Shown here: in pieces, positions 41,395 through 52,914 of the stretch
How the letters are laid out: each line of letters opens with the position of its first letter
How positions within the stretch are numbered: the first letter of the stretch is position 1
NCBI GenBank assembly: GCA_963920575.1
Contig: OY986973.1
Coordinates: 9,706,607 to 9,770,606, forward strand
Direction of reading: 5' to 3'
DNA from: Narthecium ossifragum
Lineage: Eukaryota; Streptophyta; Magnoliopsida; Dioscoreales; Nartheciaceae
Length of the DNA: 64,000 bases
The notes under the pieces: model-generated
Seen by the model: the letters and a program-made list of their open reading frames with translations, nothing else
What the model was told of the DNA's origin: nothing
Databases searched by the model: none
Made by a program: the position numbers and the translations under genes

Positions 41395-43235
41395 TCTTAA
41401 CTCCGGTGACTATTTTCTTTATCAATCATCATGTTTCGATAAATCAAAGCAGACGATGAGGTTCCGAGAAAAGTAAATGCAGCCATTGAAGAATTTAATG
41501 AGGCAATGAAGTCGGATGAGATATAGAGTGCATATCTGGCTAGGGATGGTTCTCTTGATTTCAGGTCATTCGTTCTTGGTCCCTATTTTGTTCCTGATAA
41601 GATTCTTTCTCTTGCGCCTGATTTTATGCCCATCTTACATTCATTCCCCCTTTCTAGTGATTTGCCTTTCTCTCAAGATCTTAATATTTCTACTCTTGCA
41701 TCGAAGAGTCCCATTACTCCATTGCCTTTGACCGATGACAAGTTCATTGAGTGGCACAACATGATGATCAATCATACTGAAACAATAAAAAAAAAATCTA
41801 ATGCTGGTGTATTAGATTTCCTAGATTTGAGTACTAGGATCCCTAACCAAGAACCAAACCTACTTATTTCGTCGCTTCTCTTTTAGTTGATGGGGGTATA
41901 CCAACTTTGTTTTTCCCTTTGGCACACTCACCATTACCTTGTTGGATGTTTCACTTTTGACCGGCCTTTCTCCTCTTCGCGCCCTTGTATCGGCCAATAT
42001 GGAGTTACCCCAAGGTCGTGACATGGTTTTTGACACCGATAAGAACTACGGTGTTTTTATCAATGCATATGCAAAGTTGAAAGAGACTGACAATCCTCCT
42101 AACTCCCGTGAACGTTTAGCTTTTATTTATTATTGGCTTTGTAAATTCGTTCTCTTTCTTCATGCTAAAAAACCTATTAAGGGCTACATTAAACTTGCCC
42201 AAGAAATCGCTGCCGGAAAACAAGTTCTTTCACTTTCTTCTTTCATTTTATCGGCCATCTATAGAGGTATCTGTTTGACTCTCGATCAAATGAGAAGGCG
42301 GTGGGTTAATTGGTTTTGGCCCTCTTTGGATCGTCCAATTATGGCTTAGAGCCTATTTCCCAGAACTTCATATGCCTTTATCATCGTCATCGGCCAGGAC
42401 TCAAGGCCATTTGTATCTTTCTTTATTGTTCATTCCCAAATCTTTCCAACAACTTTTTTTTGTCATTTTTATACTTTGTCCACCTTTTCTTCCTGATTCC
42501 CATCCAGTATCCATTCATCCATTGGTTGATCTTTCTTCCGACCTAGATTCTGAAGAGAAACGACAAGCGTGGGCTGGTTTTCTTATTGGTCGTGATCTAC
42601 ATTTTTACATGGCATGGGGTAAGGCCAACAATAAGTGTGGAGTAGAAGTATATGCTCAAAATTTTTTTGCTCGTCAATTCGGCCTTAAACAGGCTTGGCC
42701 GGTACCTCCATTCTTCAGTTTTAGTACAATCGTCAAGGGTCGATGCAGCTTTTCCAACATCGATTTGGTAGTTTGTGTGGAGAAGAGAGAAATCGCTCTT
42801 GTTAAGAGGTTCAAACTATCAGCATATGAACCGACGACCAATATTGACCCGGTTGTCATCGAGGGTTGGGAATCAGAAATTAAAGAGAGTATTTTTTTTC
42901 CTTGACAAAGATATTGTGTTTGATAACTTTGTCCAAAGGAAAAGAGAGGGCGAAAAAGAGACAGGTCTAATCCCTTTGACAAAGGAGATCGGCAAGAGAA
43001 AAAGAAAAGAAAAGGTAACTTTAAATTTTTTTTTATAATCTTTTCCCATCCTGAGCAATTAATATGATGGATAGATTCTGATGATGAAGGCGATCCATCG
43101 ACCAAAAAGAGGCGTAGGAAAAAGTCTAGTGAAGAGATGATCGCTTACAAATGCGTCGTTAAAAACGTTGCAAACTCAATCAAGAATAAAATTGATAAAC
43201 CCTTATTCAAAATACTAAACTATGGGGTAGAATAG
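41395..43235 (+). pseudogene. Plant mobile domain (PMD) protein, 5' exons, broken
   Basis: The translation shows a PMD of the transposon-associated type. SAYLARDGSLDFRSFVLGPY and LPLTDDKFIEWHNMMINHTE are followed by FPFGTLTITLLDVSLLTGLS. Then come YGVFINAYAKLKETDNPPNS, AFIYYWLCKFVLFLHAKKPI and YIKLAQEIAAGKQ, with a C-terminal RQAWAGFLIGRDLHFY and VEVYAQNFFARQFGLKQAWP. Frameshifts near 41885, 42300 and 42900 and a TAG at 41524 break the frame. A 60-bp intron (43015-43074, GT...AG) precedes an acidic/basic exon (DSDDEGDPSTKKRRRKK). The gene continues at 52915 after the Athila-like insertion. PMD genes are linked to silencing and are often carried by transposons. This copy is decayed, and its carrier is not determined. 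Confidence 0.82.
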
Positions 43236-44219
43236 TGATGAAATATGGGATCGAACCACATACTAAGAACAACACCCCCGCAGCAGGCTTCGACCATTGT
43301 CCTGTACCGATCATTAAGACCATTATAAAATGAATGGGCTAATTGCCACTCAGGTACCTCATGATGGGGACACTCTCTTTTATCATTAAAACCAAATCTA
43401 TAAGATCATGTCTAGAAAAAGAATACAAGATTCAACTAGAAAAATACAAGGAAGATCTACTAAAGCTTCATGAGATCCCTAAGTATAGAAATTAGCCACT
43501 CATCTTTGTGATGGAAGCCATAGATTCGATGAAGAACGGTTGGGATCCACGCTGCAACTCCATCTTCTCCAGAGAATCCTTCAAACCCTAATTCTCTATT
43601 TTCTCTCTATGGAGACCTCTAGTTTTCGGCCAGCAAACACCTTCTTATAGGTGTATTCCCGAAATTAGGGTTTTGGGTTGAGTTGGACCTCTAATGCAAC
43701 TCGAATTTTCTGGTTTAATTCTGACAACCTCTTCCGATCGCGACTGGGTTCAACTCGTCCAGAATTTAAAAATGTGTTCAAGATGAAAGATGTAGATTCG
43801 AAAGCCCTCTGTTCTGCCCCGAAGATTTGACATTATGTGAACTTATCTGGAATATTTGGCGAATATTCTTCTGAGCATCGACAGATCAGTTTCCCAGCAT
43901 CTGTTTATCTTCATATTTGTGAAAACTGCTATTAATTTATCTAGAATCTCGCACAGTGTCTAACATGAACGTTGTGCATCTTGAAGTCTTCTATAAGTCC
44001 TAAAAATTTCAGGAATTTAGGATTTATCTGGAGAATTTGGTGAATTCTTTTCGCACTGACAGCGGAGCGGCTTAATTTCCACATATTAGTCTTTTTCTGT
44101 ATTTTCTAACTTGAATCTTCATTAAACCTGAAATCAATTAACAACTATCAAATACAAACACTCTCGGGCTAACAAATGTAAATTAAGGGGTTTAAGTATG
44201 AATATTTAGTGACTCATCA
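43236..44219 (-). repeat. 3' LTR of Athila-like element, carrying a gag fragment
   Basis: On the minus strand it begins TGATGAGTCACTAAATATTC and ends ATCCCATATTTCATCA. Positions 43261-44219 align without length change (959 bp) to 51956-52914. The last part (43261 to about 43390) encodes the same gag segment that lies in the true gag at 51956-52085. Only the outermost 25 bp (43236-43260) are unique to this copy. Confidence 0.82.
43261..43395 (-). repeat. Gag-derived segment inside LTR
   Basis: The reverse strand reads a gag stretch (FNDKRECPHHEVHEWQLAHS followed by FYNGL), as in Athila gag proteins. A retrotransposon LTR normally has no gag sequence, so its position inside the LTR is anomalous. 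Confidence 0.8.
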
Positions 44220-47087
44220 CACCCCCCAACTTACACTTTGCTAGTCATAGAGCAAAGAAAATATAAAAGAAAAACAATAAATCTAACCAGCCACTTTCGT
44301 AGGTTTCACGGTTGCACTTAGCATGTGCAACAAGCTTTTAAACCCCTGGGTTACCCCAGTGGAGGAGTTATAGTCTCATGAGGGTTTTTAGGGATGACAC
44401 CCACAAACATCTATACATTCCCTTGAATATATCATTAGAAATTAATCACAATATTCATCAACTCTAATGTGTGAAATAGAAATATTATCCATAAATATAT
44501 ACCCTTCAACTCATAGTCACATAAACATATAGTAAGTCAAAACATGTCATAACATATTTCTAACACTTCAACATATTTAAGCATGATTAAAAATAACTTT
44601 AACACTCCTATGTGTGAATGTGGTTCCACATGCTTCAGAGCATCTATTATATCTAAACACTTCAACTATTCAAGATCACAATCCTATCCAAGCACATATC
44701 TTCCACTTATCACATAGCAATATCTGTTTTTTTTCCGTAGGAATTTCAACTGTTTTACGCGAACACCACGCTGGTTAGGCACACTGCCCGGTTACTAAGT
44801 TGAAAATCCTCATTTTTTTCTTTCTTCTTTTTTTCAGGAAATTCAACCGTTTTACGCGAACACCACGTTGGCTAGGCACACTGCCCGGTTACTAAGTTGA
44901 AAATCCTCATTTTTCTTTCTTTTTTTCCTGCATACTCAGATAATTACATGTGTTCATGTATTTTCTGTGTCATGACATAAAATTGTAAACCTATCTCAGT
45001 ATCATGCTTAGAATCCAATATCAAGGCACACTGCCCAGTTACTAAGTTGAAAATCCTAATTTTTCTTTCTTTTTTTTTCCGCATACTCAAATAATTACAT
45101 GTGTTTATGTATTTTCTGTGTCATAACAGAAAATTGTAAACCTATCTCAGTATCATGCTTAGAATCTAATATCAACCCCTTAACATGTGGAAGTGAACAT
45201 GTGCATTAGGATATGTCAAGCTATCCTTAAATCATGGTAAAAGTGTTAAAGTATAAAAATAATATCATGCATAGCAAAAATTTACTATTTCTTATATGAC
45301 ATACAAGTCTCAGAATAATTCATAAAATAAATTTCTAAAACATGCATCTTTGTCAAATCATATCATAATTTCATTCTTTTGACATAATTCAAGGGATGTA
45401 TAATATTTGGTTACCATAAAAAAAATATGATCATGAAATTTATGAATGCTACCCTCCAACTTAAATGTAATTGTCCCCAATTACACCAAGTCATAAAAAT
45501 AAAGAAGGAAAAGGATAGAGATCACCATAAATATCGCGCCATAGGTAGTTAGTTCGCATGGAAAACGATCACCACTCCGCCCACAAGAAGAATACGTCAC
45601 CATTAAATAAATTCATGTCTCTAAAAGAGATTAAAAGACTAAAACTTTAGAAATCACCCTAAAACATTAGAGACATATATAAAGACTTAAGAATAACCCC
45701 CTGATCGGTCGATATAAGATTTGCATAATTTGCCCCTTAATGATTTCCGAAGGAATACCTGTTATAAAAAACACCTTTCCAAAAGATCAAAGAAAATAGA
45801 ATGGAAAAAATAACAAAAAGACATAAAAATTTTGGCGGAGTCTCCTCTGGATATATGGACCAAGAACTTGTACAAACATTCATCCACGAAATTAAAAATA
45901 TAGACATTAAAGCAATACAATACATTAACGCATCCATCCACAGCACCCAAATAATCAGCATCCATAAAAATCGTCCTGATTGACAATCTAGACCATCCGA
46001 TCAAACATCAGAGCGCTAGAGCACATGGAACTCGTCCATCATCAATTGGACGGCTGAGAGCTCGCCGGCTGGTGATAAACGGTGGAACGTCGTCGCCGGA
46101 GGATGGGGCCAGTAGGGATGTAATCGTGGAAGGCCAAGGAATGCGTTGGTGAGGTCTGATCAAAGAATCGTGGCCTCACGGTGGTGGAACGGCGGTGAAC
46201 AGTGCGGAAGAAGATGGCCGGAATTGGAATCCGGCGGTCGAAGCTTCAAGCGAGGTGGGCAAGGATCGAGGAAGCATCGTGGAGGGTTTGGGACCTCACC
46301 TATGGGATTTAATCTGCAGATTAGGAGTTCCAAAAGGTGGATGAAAGATGGCGGACGCGAAGGAGGAACGTCGGAAGAAGAATCCGGCGATCTGAGCTTC
46401 AAGCTTGTGTTTGGAGGGTTGCAAAAGCGTCGAAAGGCCAGAGGAAGGTGCTGGATGTGGCTAGGGGCGGTGGGAAGCAATGGAAGAGGTGATCGGAGAT
46501 GGCGGATGAAACAGGGGAGGGTCACCGGCGTCAGAGGAGATGAAATTGGAGGAAGAAGATGCCGTGAGGAGTTAGAGGAGAAGATAGAGAAGGTGGTGGT
46601 CGTGTTTTGGAGGGCTGGACGTTGTTAGGAGTGGTGGGCGGCGGTCGGTGATGAGGAAGGAAGAAGCAGGAGGTTGGATCGACCGTGGATGCAGGTGATG
46701 TGAGAACAAAATCAGACGGTCGATCGATCGATCGACCGCGAACCAGCTTATTTGGAAATGTAAACTGACCGTGGACCACGTTATATGTTTAAGGAGCTGA
46801 CGGTCGATCCTTGCATCGACCCTGAGAAGCTTTATTTTTGACCGAGCCTCACGGAAGTTCTTGCGGTCGATGAGACGGTCGACCGTCCGCCAGGGACTTC
46901 GATTTTCTCGATAATACGATTATTTTTACAGGAAAATCAAGGAAAATCATGGAAAAAATGGAAAAAAACATGTGAAAAATCCTAAAAATCAAAGAAAATT
47001 CAGTAAAGCTACGGAAAAATCATAAAACTGGGTTGCTTCCCTGGAAGCACGTAATTTTACGTCTTTCGCTAGACGTTCATAAAATGA
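44220..47087. other. Long 3' noncoding region of Athila-like element
   Basis: Between PPT and integrase, about 2.9 kb. It contains direct repeats of ttttacgcgaacaccacg ... cactgcccggttactaagttg (44753-44815, 44853-44904, partial at 45024-45055) and of a longer block around ataattacatgtgtNcatg (44938-45030, 45090-45180). A G-rich region at 46060-46660 has an internal repeat (aatccggcgNtcNgagcttcaagc). GATCGATC/GGTCGACC inverted repeats lie at 46716-46890. No env-like ORF is convincing. Confidence 0.6.
46716..46890. repeat. CGGTCGATC/GATCGACCG inverted repeats
   Basis: A self-complementary acggtcgatcgatcgatcgaccgcg, then acggtcgatccttgcatcgaccctg, then gcggtcgatgagacggtcgaccgtc. The arms are the same as the hairpin array at 31001-31341, although the elements belong to different clades. 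Confidence 0.75.
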
Positions 47088-48226
47088 TCAATTATAGCAT
47101 GGACCCGTCAGCTCGACGGACTTAATAACCTCACCGTGGACAATATCCTCCACATAATATTTTAATCTATGCCCATTAACAGTGAAAATTTCATTCTTGT
47201 GTGGATGTCGAATCTCTATAGCACCATGTGTAAATACTTTATTTATGATAAAAGACCCAGACCATCTAGAACGTAATTTGCCTGGGAAAAGACGCAATCT
47301 AGCATTGAAAAGCCAAACATTCTGCCCGACAGCAAAAGTCCTCTGTGAAATATGTTTATCATGGAAGGCCTTTGTTTTATCTTTATAAACTTTGAAATTA
47401 AAATATGCCTCATTGCGAATTTTCTCAAGTTCACATAAACTCAGTTTCCTATGTGTTGTGACGGCATTAGTATCAGTATTGAGCTTTTTAATGGCCCACA
47501 TAGCTCGATGTTCTAATTCTACAGGCAAATGACAAGGTTTATCAAACACTAATCGATATGGGGACATACTGATAGGCGTTTTATAAGCCGTCCTATAGGC
47601 CCACAATGCACCATCGAGCTTAGTGGTCTAATCTGTGCGGACAATACGAACAATTTTCTCTAATATGCGTTTTATTTCCCTATTAGAAAGTTCTACTTGA
47701 CCACTAGTCCGAGGATGATAGGGAAATGTTACTTTATGTGTGATAGAATACCTTCTAAGGAGGGAAGCAAAATATTGATTATTGAAATGAGAACCACCAT
47801 CACTAATAATCGCACGAGGACAACCAAATCGATAAAAGATATTACTTTGAAGAAATTTAACCATAACTTTATGATCATTCAACTTGGTTGCTATAGCTTC
47901 TACCCATTTAGACACGTAGTCGACAGCTACAAGGATATACTGAAAACCAAAGGAAGGTGGAAAGGGACCCATGAAATCAATGCCCCAAATATAAAAAATA
48001 TCGGCAACTAAAATCAGAGTTTGAGGCATCTCATTCCTACGAGAGATATTTCCAGTCTTTTGACACCTAATACAGGATTGGCAAAAATTATGACATCCTT
48101 AAAATTCGTAAGCCAATAGAAACCACACTGCAAGACTTTTGCAGCGGTTTTCTTTCCAGAAAAGTGACCACCACATGCATGTGTATGACAGAAAGTGAGA
48201 ATATCATGAACTTCAGACTCGGGCAC
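47088..48226 (-). pseudogene. Integrase of Athila-like element
   Basis: Finger: CHTHACGGHFSGKKTAAKVL, then a one-base frameshift before the second half. Core: [13 protein letters not shown] (first Asp), [28 protein letters not shown] (second Asp) and [18 protein letters not shown] (Glu), so the DDE triad is present. A TAG in [18 protein letters not shown] near 47630 replaces the usual Trp (TGG). C-terminal part: [20 protein letters not shown] and [20 protein letters not shown]. The frame ends at 47088 near the start of the noncoding region. Two breaks make it inactive. Confidence 0.9.
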
Positions 48227-48295
48227 ACACCTACGGATAACTTGGTCAGAGCAATGCTTAAATAACTCAGGGTCTTCCCATATATAATATTTAAT

Positions 48296-48955
48296 CTAAG
48301 AAAAGTATCTATCTTTGGCATTTTTAGACCAAGAGTCAGGAAGCTTGTCGGAAACAAGAAAATTAACTATATGAGCGTACCAACGTTGTGAAACATGAGT
48401 CACCTGACAGAGATGCTCGTCTGGAAAGGAGGCATTAACAGGAGTGTTATCAAGAATGTGTTCCAAGGGAATGCGAGACAAGTGATCAGCAACTACATTT
48501 TCTGAACCCTTCTTATCCCTAATCTCTAGATCAAATTCTTGCAAAAGCAAGATCCAACGAATCAATCTAGGTTTGCCATCCTTTTTAGCTAAAAGATATA
48601 ACAGAGCGGCATGATCAGTATAGATAATGATTTTGGAACCTAGGAGATAGGAACGGAACTTTTCCAATGCAAATACTACGGCTAATAATTCCTTCTCAAT
48701 AGTCGTATAATTTAATTGAGATTCAAAGAGGGTCTTACTGGCATAATAAATCACATGTGGCAATTTATTTACTCGTTGTCCTAAAACTGCTCCTATGGCA
48801 GAGATAGAAGCGTCACACATAAGTTCAAAAGGTAGAGAATAATCAGGGGCATGAACGATAGGTGCAGTAGACAGTAAATCACGAATAGTCTTAAAAGTAG
48901 TCAAACATGTATTATCGAGAACAAAAAGGACATCCTTGGCTAGCAATTCACACAA
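48296..48955 (-). pseudogene. RNase H of Athila-like element
   Basis: An open 219-codon stretch: [20 protein letters not shown] (catalytic Asp), [40 protein letters not shown] (catalytic Glu), [20 protein letters not shown] (Asp), [20 protein letters not shown] and [11 protein letters not shown]. The domain is intact by eye. A stop and a deletion (FYRFKIS, stop) separate it from the RT. Confidence 0.9.
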
Positions 48956-48958
48956 GGG

Positions 48959-50121
48959 TCATGAAATTTTAAAACGGTAGAATCCAGTAAGACCTAGAAA
49001 AGAGCGAATTTGGCGCACAGAAGAGGGCGGAGGCAGTTTCGCAATTAACTCAACTTTAGCCCTATCAACTTCTATTCCACACTTAGAGACATGTGACCTA
49101 AAACGATTCCTTCTTGAACCATGAAGTGGCTTCTTTCCCAACTAAGAACAAGATTAGTTTCAATGCATCGATCAAGAACTTTAGAAAGATTGTGTAAACA
49201 GGATTCGAAAGAATTTCCAAACACAGAAAAATCATCCATAAATATTTCAAGAAATTTATCAATCATGTTAGAGAAGGTGGCCATCATGCATCTTTGAAAA
49301 GTTGCAGGTGCATTACAAAGACCAAAAGGCATCCTACGGTAAGCAAAAGTACCAAAATGACAAGTAAAAGTAGTCTTCTCTTGATCTTGAGGATCGACTG
49401 CAATTTGGTTATACCCTGAATATCCATCTAAGATTTGATCAATGAAAGGAAGAGGGAAGTAATCTTTTCTAGTCAAAGCATTGAGTTTCCTATAATCAAT
49501 ACAAACACGCCATCCCGTGGTCTGGCGCATTGGGATCTGATCACTGTTCTCATTTTCTACAACTGTTAAGCCTGATTTCTTAGGGACGACTTGTGTAGGG
49601 CTGACCCACTGGCTATCAGAAATTGGGTATATAATACCCGCATCCAGAAGTTTCACCACTTCTTTCTTCACTACCACTTTCATATTCGGATTCAGATGGC
49701 GTTGCATTTCCGTAACAGTTTTAGACTCATCCTCTAAGTGAATCTTATGCATACAAATCGAGGGATCAGTACCTTTCAAATCAGCGACCGTCCAACCTAT
49801 TACTTTCCTATGATCCTTAAGAACATCAACAAGGTGACTCTCCTTATCGGAAGATATAGAAGAAGAAATGATAACGGGAAGAGTAGAGTTTGATCCTAAA
49901 AAAACATATTTTAGAGTTTTAGGTAGTGGTTTAAGTTCAAGTTCATGTGGTGACTCCAGTGAAGTAGGAGCAGGAGTTGATAAGAGTGAATGGAAGGGGT
50001 TCAACAACCCAGGAGATGGTCTCTCGACCATTTCCAGAATCATAACCGACCGGTCGCTCAGGGGGCCGATCGGTCGGTCCAGAATCCAGTTGTGTTCCAA
50101 TGTCATCTTTTGATTGTGCAA
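48959..50121 (-). pseudogene. Reverse transcriptase of Athila-like element
   Basis: LLDAGIIYPISDSQWVSPTQ and VVPKKSGLTVVENEN are followed by TTGWRVCIDYRKLNALTRKD and YFPLPFIDQI. About ten residues normally found before LDGYSGYNQIAVD are missing. The catalytic pair is intact (LEIFMDDFSVFGNSFESCL). The frame shifts at EGIVLGH, and the rest (VSKCGIEVDRAKVELIAKLP, RQIRSFLGLTGFYR) is in another frame ending near 48959. Confidence 0.9.
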
Positions 50122-50760
50122 TTTCTAAACTAACATCATCATGATTGTTAGAGTCATAATCATGCAGACTATCTGATAATTCATCAGAAATCACAGCATG
50201 TGATCTATCATCAATACATTTAGTCAAAATAACAACATTAAAACATTCATCATCATTAGGCTCAGGCAAGCATGCAGTTTTAAAAATATTCAATTTAACA
50301 TGCATATGTCCAAAGGAAACATCCATCACACTAGTTCTACAATTTATGCAGGCATTAGCAGTGGCCAAAAAGGGACATCCTAGGATAATAGGTACGGTCT
50401 TTTTACAGTGGACAGCAGGTTCCATATCTAAGACAACAAAGTCAACAGGAAAGAAGAAATTATCCACTTTGACTAAAACATATTCTAAAATACCTCTAGG
50501 TGTCTTAATGGACCTGTCAGCTAATTGCAAGATCACTGGTATTTGTTTAAGTTTTCCCATCCCAAATTCCTTCTAAAGGTAGTAAGGCATAAGGTTAACA
50601 TTGGCACCTAAATCAAGAAGGGCATTTTCAATATGGTAGTCTCCTATATAACAAGGTGTGGAAGGGGTATCAGGATCTTTCAGTTTAGGAGGTGTATCAT
50701 GCTTCAATATCGAACTCACTTGCTCAGTAGGAAAAATCTTTTTAGACACTTTGGATTTGG
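49943..50760 (-). pseudogene. Aspartic protease region of Athila-like element
   Basis: NALLDLGANVNLMPYYL near 50630-50580 is the DLGA-type protease active site, followed by a stop. The frame MGKLKQIPVILQLADRSIKT, PRGILEYVLVKVDNFFFPVD, FVVLDMEPAVHCKKTVPIIL and GCPFLATANACINCRTSVMD gives the rest of the domain (ILGCPFLATA, usually ILGRPFLATA). An acidic tail follows before the RT. Confidence 0.87.
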
Positions 50761-51955
50761 CCTAGCGTTTATAGGTACACAGATCCTTAAGAAATTTGGC
50801 ATAAGAAGGAATTTGTCTAATGGCATCAAGCAAAGGTATGTTGATATTGACTTGCTTAAAGGTTTCAAGGATTTCTTCGGCAGATTTTCGAACTTTTATG
50901 GTTGAAGAGGGATCCTTAAGGGCTACTGGAAAAGGCACTTTAGGAATATATTTAGTTGGATCAGGCTCCCTAGAATCAGATGGGTTAATATTAGGTGAAA
51001 AATAAGAATCATCTCGGGTTGGACGATTGATCGTCGGATCGGGCGTTTGATCGTCCGTACTGACAGGTTCACCTATTTGGTTATCTACTGTTCTGCCACT
51101 TCTGAGGGTCGTGCGGCTTTGGCACTCTCAAAGTTTTGACTTTCTACATAGTGCTGGCCTATGGGGTTTGTCACAGGTTGACTTGGCAAGTGACCTTCCT
51201 CTCTTTTGGCTATAGTCTTAGAAAGTTGGCCCAGTGAATTCTCAAGTTTAGCAATGGATTGAGTATTAGAATTACACTGGTTCTCTATTCCAGAAACATA
51301 ATTCTAAATTTTAGAGACTTCACTCGCCAAATCACGTCTTATGCCACTAATGTTTTCATTAATGTTTGAATTGATGTTGTCATTCATGGCAGTCATAGTC
51401 GAAAGGAGGGAACTTAAAGTTGGTTCAGAGGTGGATTGGGTTTGAGGGGCTAAAGTTGATTGTGGAGGGTACCCAGGATTTGGATTTGCAGAAGGTTTAG
51501 GTGGGTACTTAAAAGCAGAAGGATTGGTTGTGTTGCCTTGCCCGAGAAAATTACTTAATTGTTGTGGTTTCCAACTAAAATTAGGATGATTTTTCCAACC
51601 TGGATTGTAGGTATTCGAATAAGGGTTATTTTAAGGTTTGGAAAAACCATAAGTTGCATTAGCTTGTTCCTGAACAAAGTCAGGGAAATTGGGAGCCAAA
51701 TGACAATTAGTGATATGATGATCAGAGTCCCAAGAGAAGTGTTAGGCAATTGTTGATTAAGAGTTTGACCTGTTTTCAGCTGGTTTAAATCTTTAGTTAG
51801 GAGAGCTACTTGTGCGGAGAGACTTTGGAATTCATAAATTTCATGAATTCCTCGAGAATTACGAACAGTGGTAGACTGACTCCTAGAAACTGAGGCATTG
51901 TGTTGTGAATTTTCAGCAAGGTTATCATACATTTCCCAAAGAGCAGTCCATGGCT
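50761..51955 (-). pseudogene. Gag C-terminal region of Athila-like element
   Basis: From right to left: CCGGVVLSKPWTALWEMYDN, LAENSQHN, an Asn/Gln-rich region, QVALLTKDLNQLK and then GWKPQQLSNFLGQGN-type sequence. A Pro/Ser-rich stretch (KYPPKPSANPNPGYPPQSTL) and helices with MTAMNDNINSNINENISGIR follow. The N-terminal half is missing because the right LTR is fused here. Several stops (for example near 51632 and 51305) are present. Confidence 0.82.
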
Positions 51956-52914
51956 TACTAAGAACAACACCCCCGCAACAGGCTTCGACCATTATCCTAT
52001 ACCGATCATTAAGACCATTATAAAATGAATGGGCTAATTGCCACTCATGTACCTCATGATGGGGACACTCTCTTTTATCATTAAAACCAAATCTATAAGA
52101 TCATGTCTAGAAAAAGAATACAAGATTCAAATAGAAAAATACAAGGAAGATCTACTAAAACTTCATGAGATCCCTAAGTATAGAAATTAGCCCCTCATCT
52201 TTGTGATGGAAGCCATAGATTCGATGAAGAACGGTTGGGATCCGCGCTGCAACACCATCTTCTCCAGAGAATCCTTCAAATCCTAATTCTCTCTTTTCTC
52301 TCTATGGGGACCTCTAGTTTTCGGCCAGCAAACACCTTCTTATAGGTGTACTCCCGGAATTAGGGTTTTGGGTTGAGTTGGACCTCTAGTGTAACTCGGA
52401 TTTCCTGGTTTACTTCTGACAGCCTTTTCCGATCACGACTGGGTTCAACTCGTCAGGAATTTGGAAATGTGCACAACATTAAAGATGTATATTAGGAAGC
52501 CTTCTGTCCTTCCCCGAAGATTTGACATTATTTGGACTTATCTGAAATATTTGGCGAATATTCTCCTGAGCATCAACGGATCAGTTTCCCAGCATCTGTT
52601 TATCTTCATATTCGTGAAAACTGCTATTAATTTATCCTGAATCTCGCACAGTGTCCAACATGAAAGTTGTGCATCTTTAAGTCTTCTATATGTCCTCAAA
52701 ATGTCAAGAATTTAGGATGTATCTGGAGAATTTGATGAATTCTTTAGATACTGATAGCGAAACGGCTTAATTTCCACATATTCGTCTTTTTCTGTATTTT
52801 CTAACTTGAATCTTCATTAAACCTGAAATCAATTAACAACTATCAAATACAAACACTCTCCGCCTAACAAATGTAAATTAAGGGGTTTAAGTATGAATAT
52901 TTAGTGACTCATCA
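51956..52914 (-). repeat. 5' LTR of Athila-like element fused to gag
   Basis: It aligns over 959 bp with 43261-44219. It ends TCATCA at 52914. On the internal side the gag fragment runs straight into the gag ORF, and no PBS exists. The copy lacks the 25-bp terminal piece TGTGGTTCG...TTTCATCA seen at 43236-43260. Confidence 0.82.

Larger units (their letters stand above)
43236..52914 (-). mobile_element. Athila-like Gypsy retrotransposon, decayed
   Basis: A minus-strand element between LTR sequences at 43236-44219 and 51956-52914. A PPT (GTTGGGGGGTG) precedes the 3' LTR. The domains are gag, DLGA-type protease, RT, RNase H and integrase, of the Athila/Tat style (MLDLGAxVNLMPY protease, [30 protein letters not shown]ase [21 protein letters not shown] integrase). 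It has a long 3' noncoding region of about 2.9 kb. The right LTR is fused directly to gag; the PBS, leader and gag N-terminus are missing. The flanks (aatag on the left, agaga on the right) do not form a duplication. It splits the PMD gene. Confidence 0.9.

Noticed and set aside
44750..45180. CRISPR-like repeat-spacer array
   Set aside because: Repeats are few, unequal in length and spaced irregularly in a plant retrotransposon; they are internal duplications of a noncoding region.
46146..46628. 160-codon ORF and its reverse as an env-like gene
   Set aside because: Low-complexity Arg/Gly-rich frame with internal repeats; no transmembrane or env features.
43236..52914. Target duplication for the Athila-like element
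   Set aside because: The flanks aatag and agaga do not match; the ends may have been rearranged.
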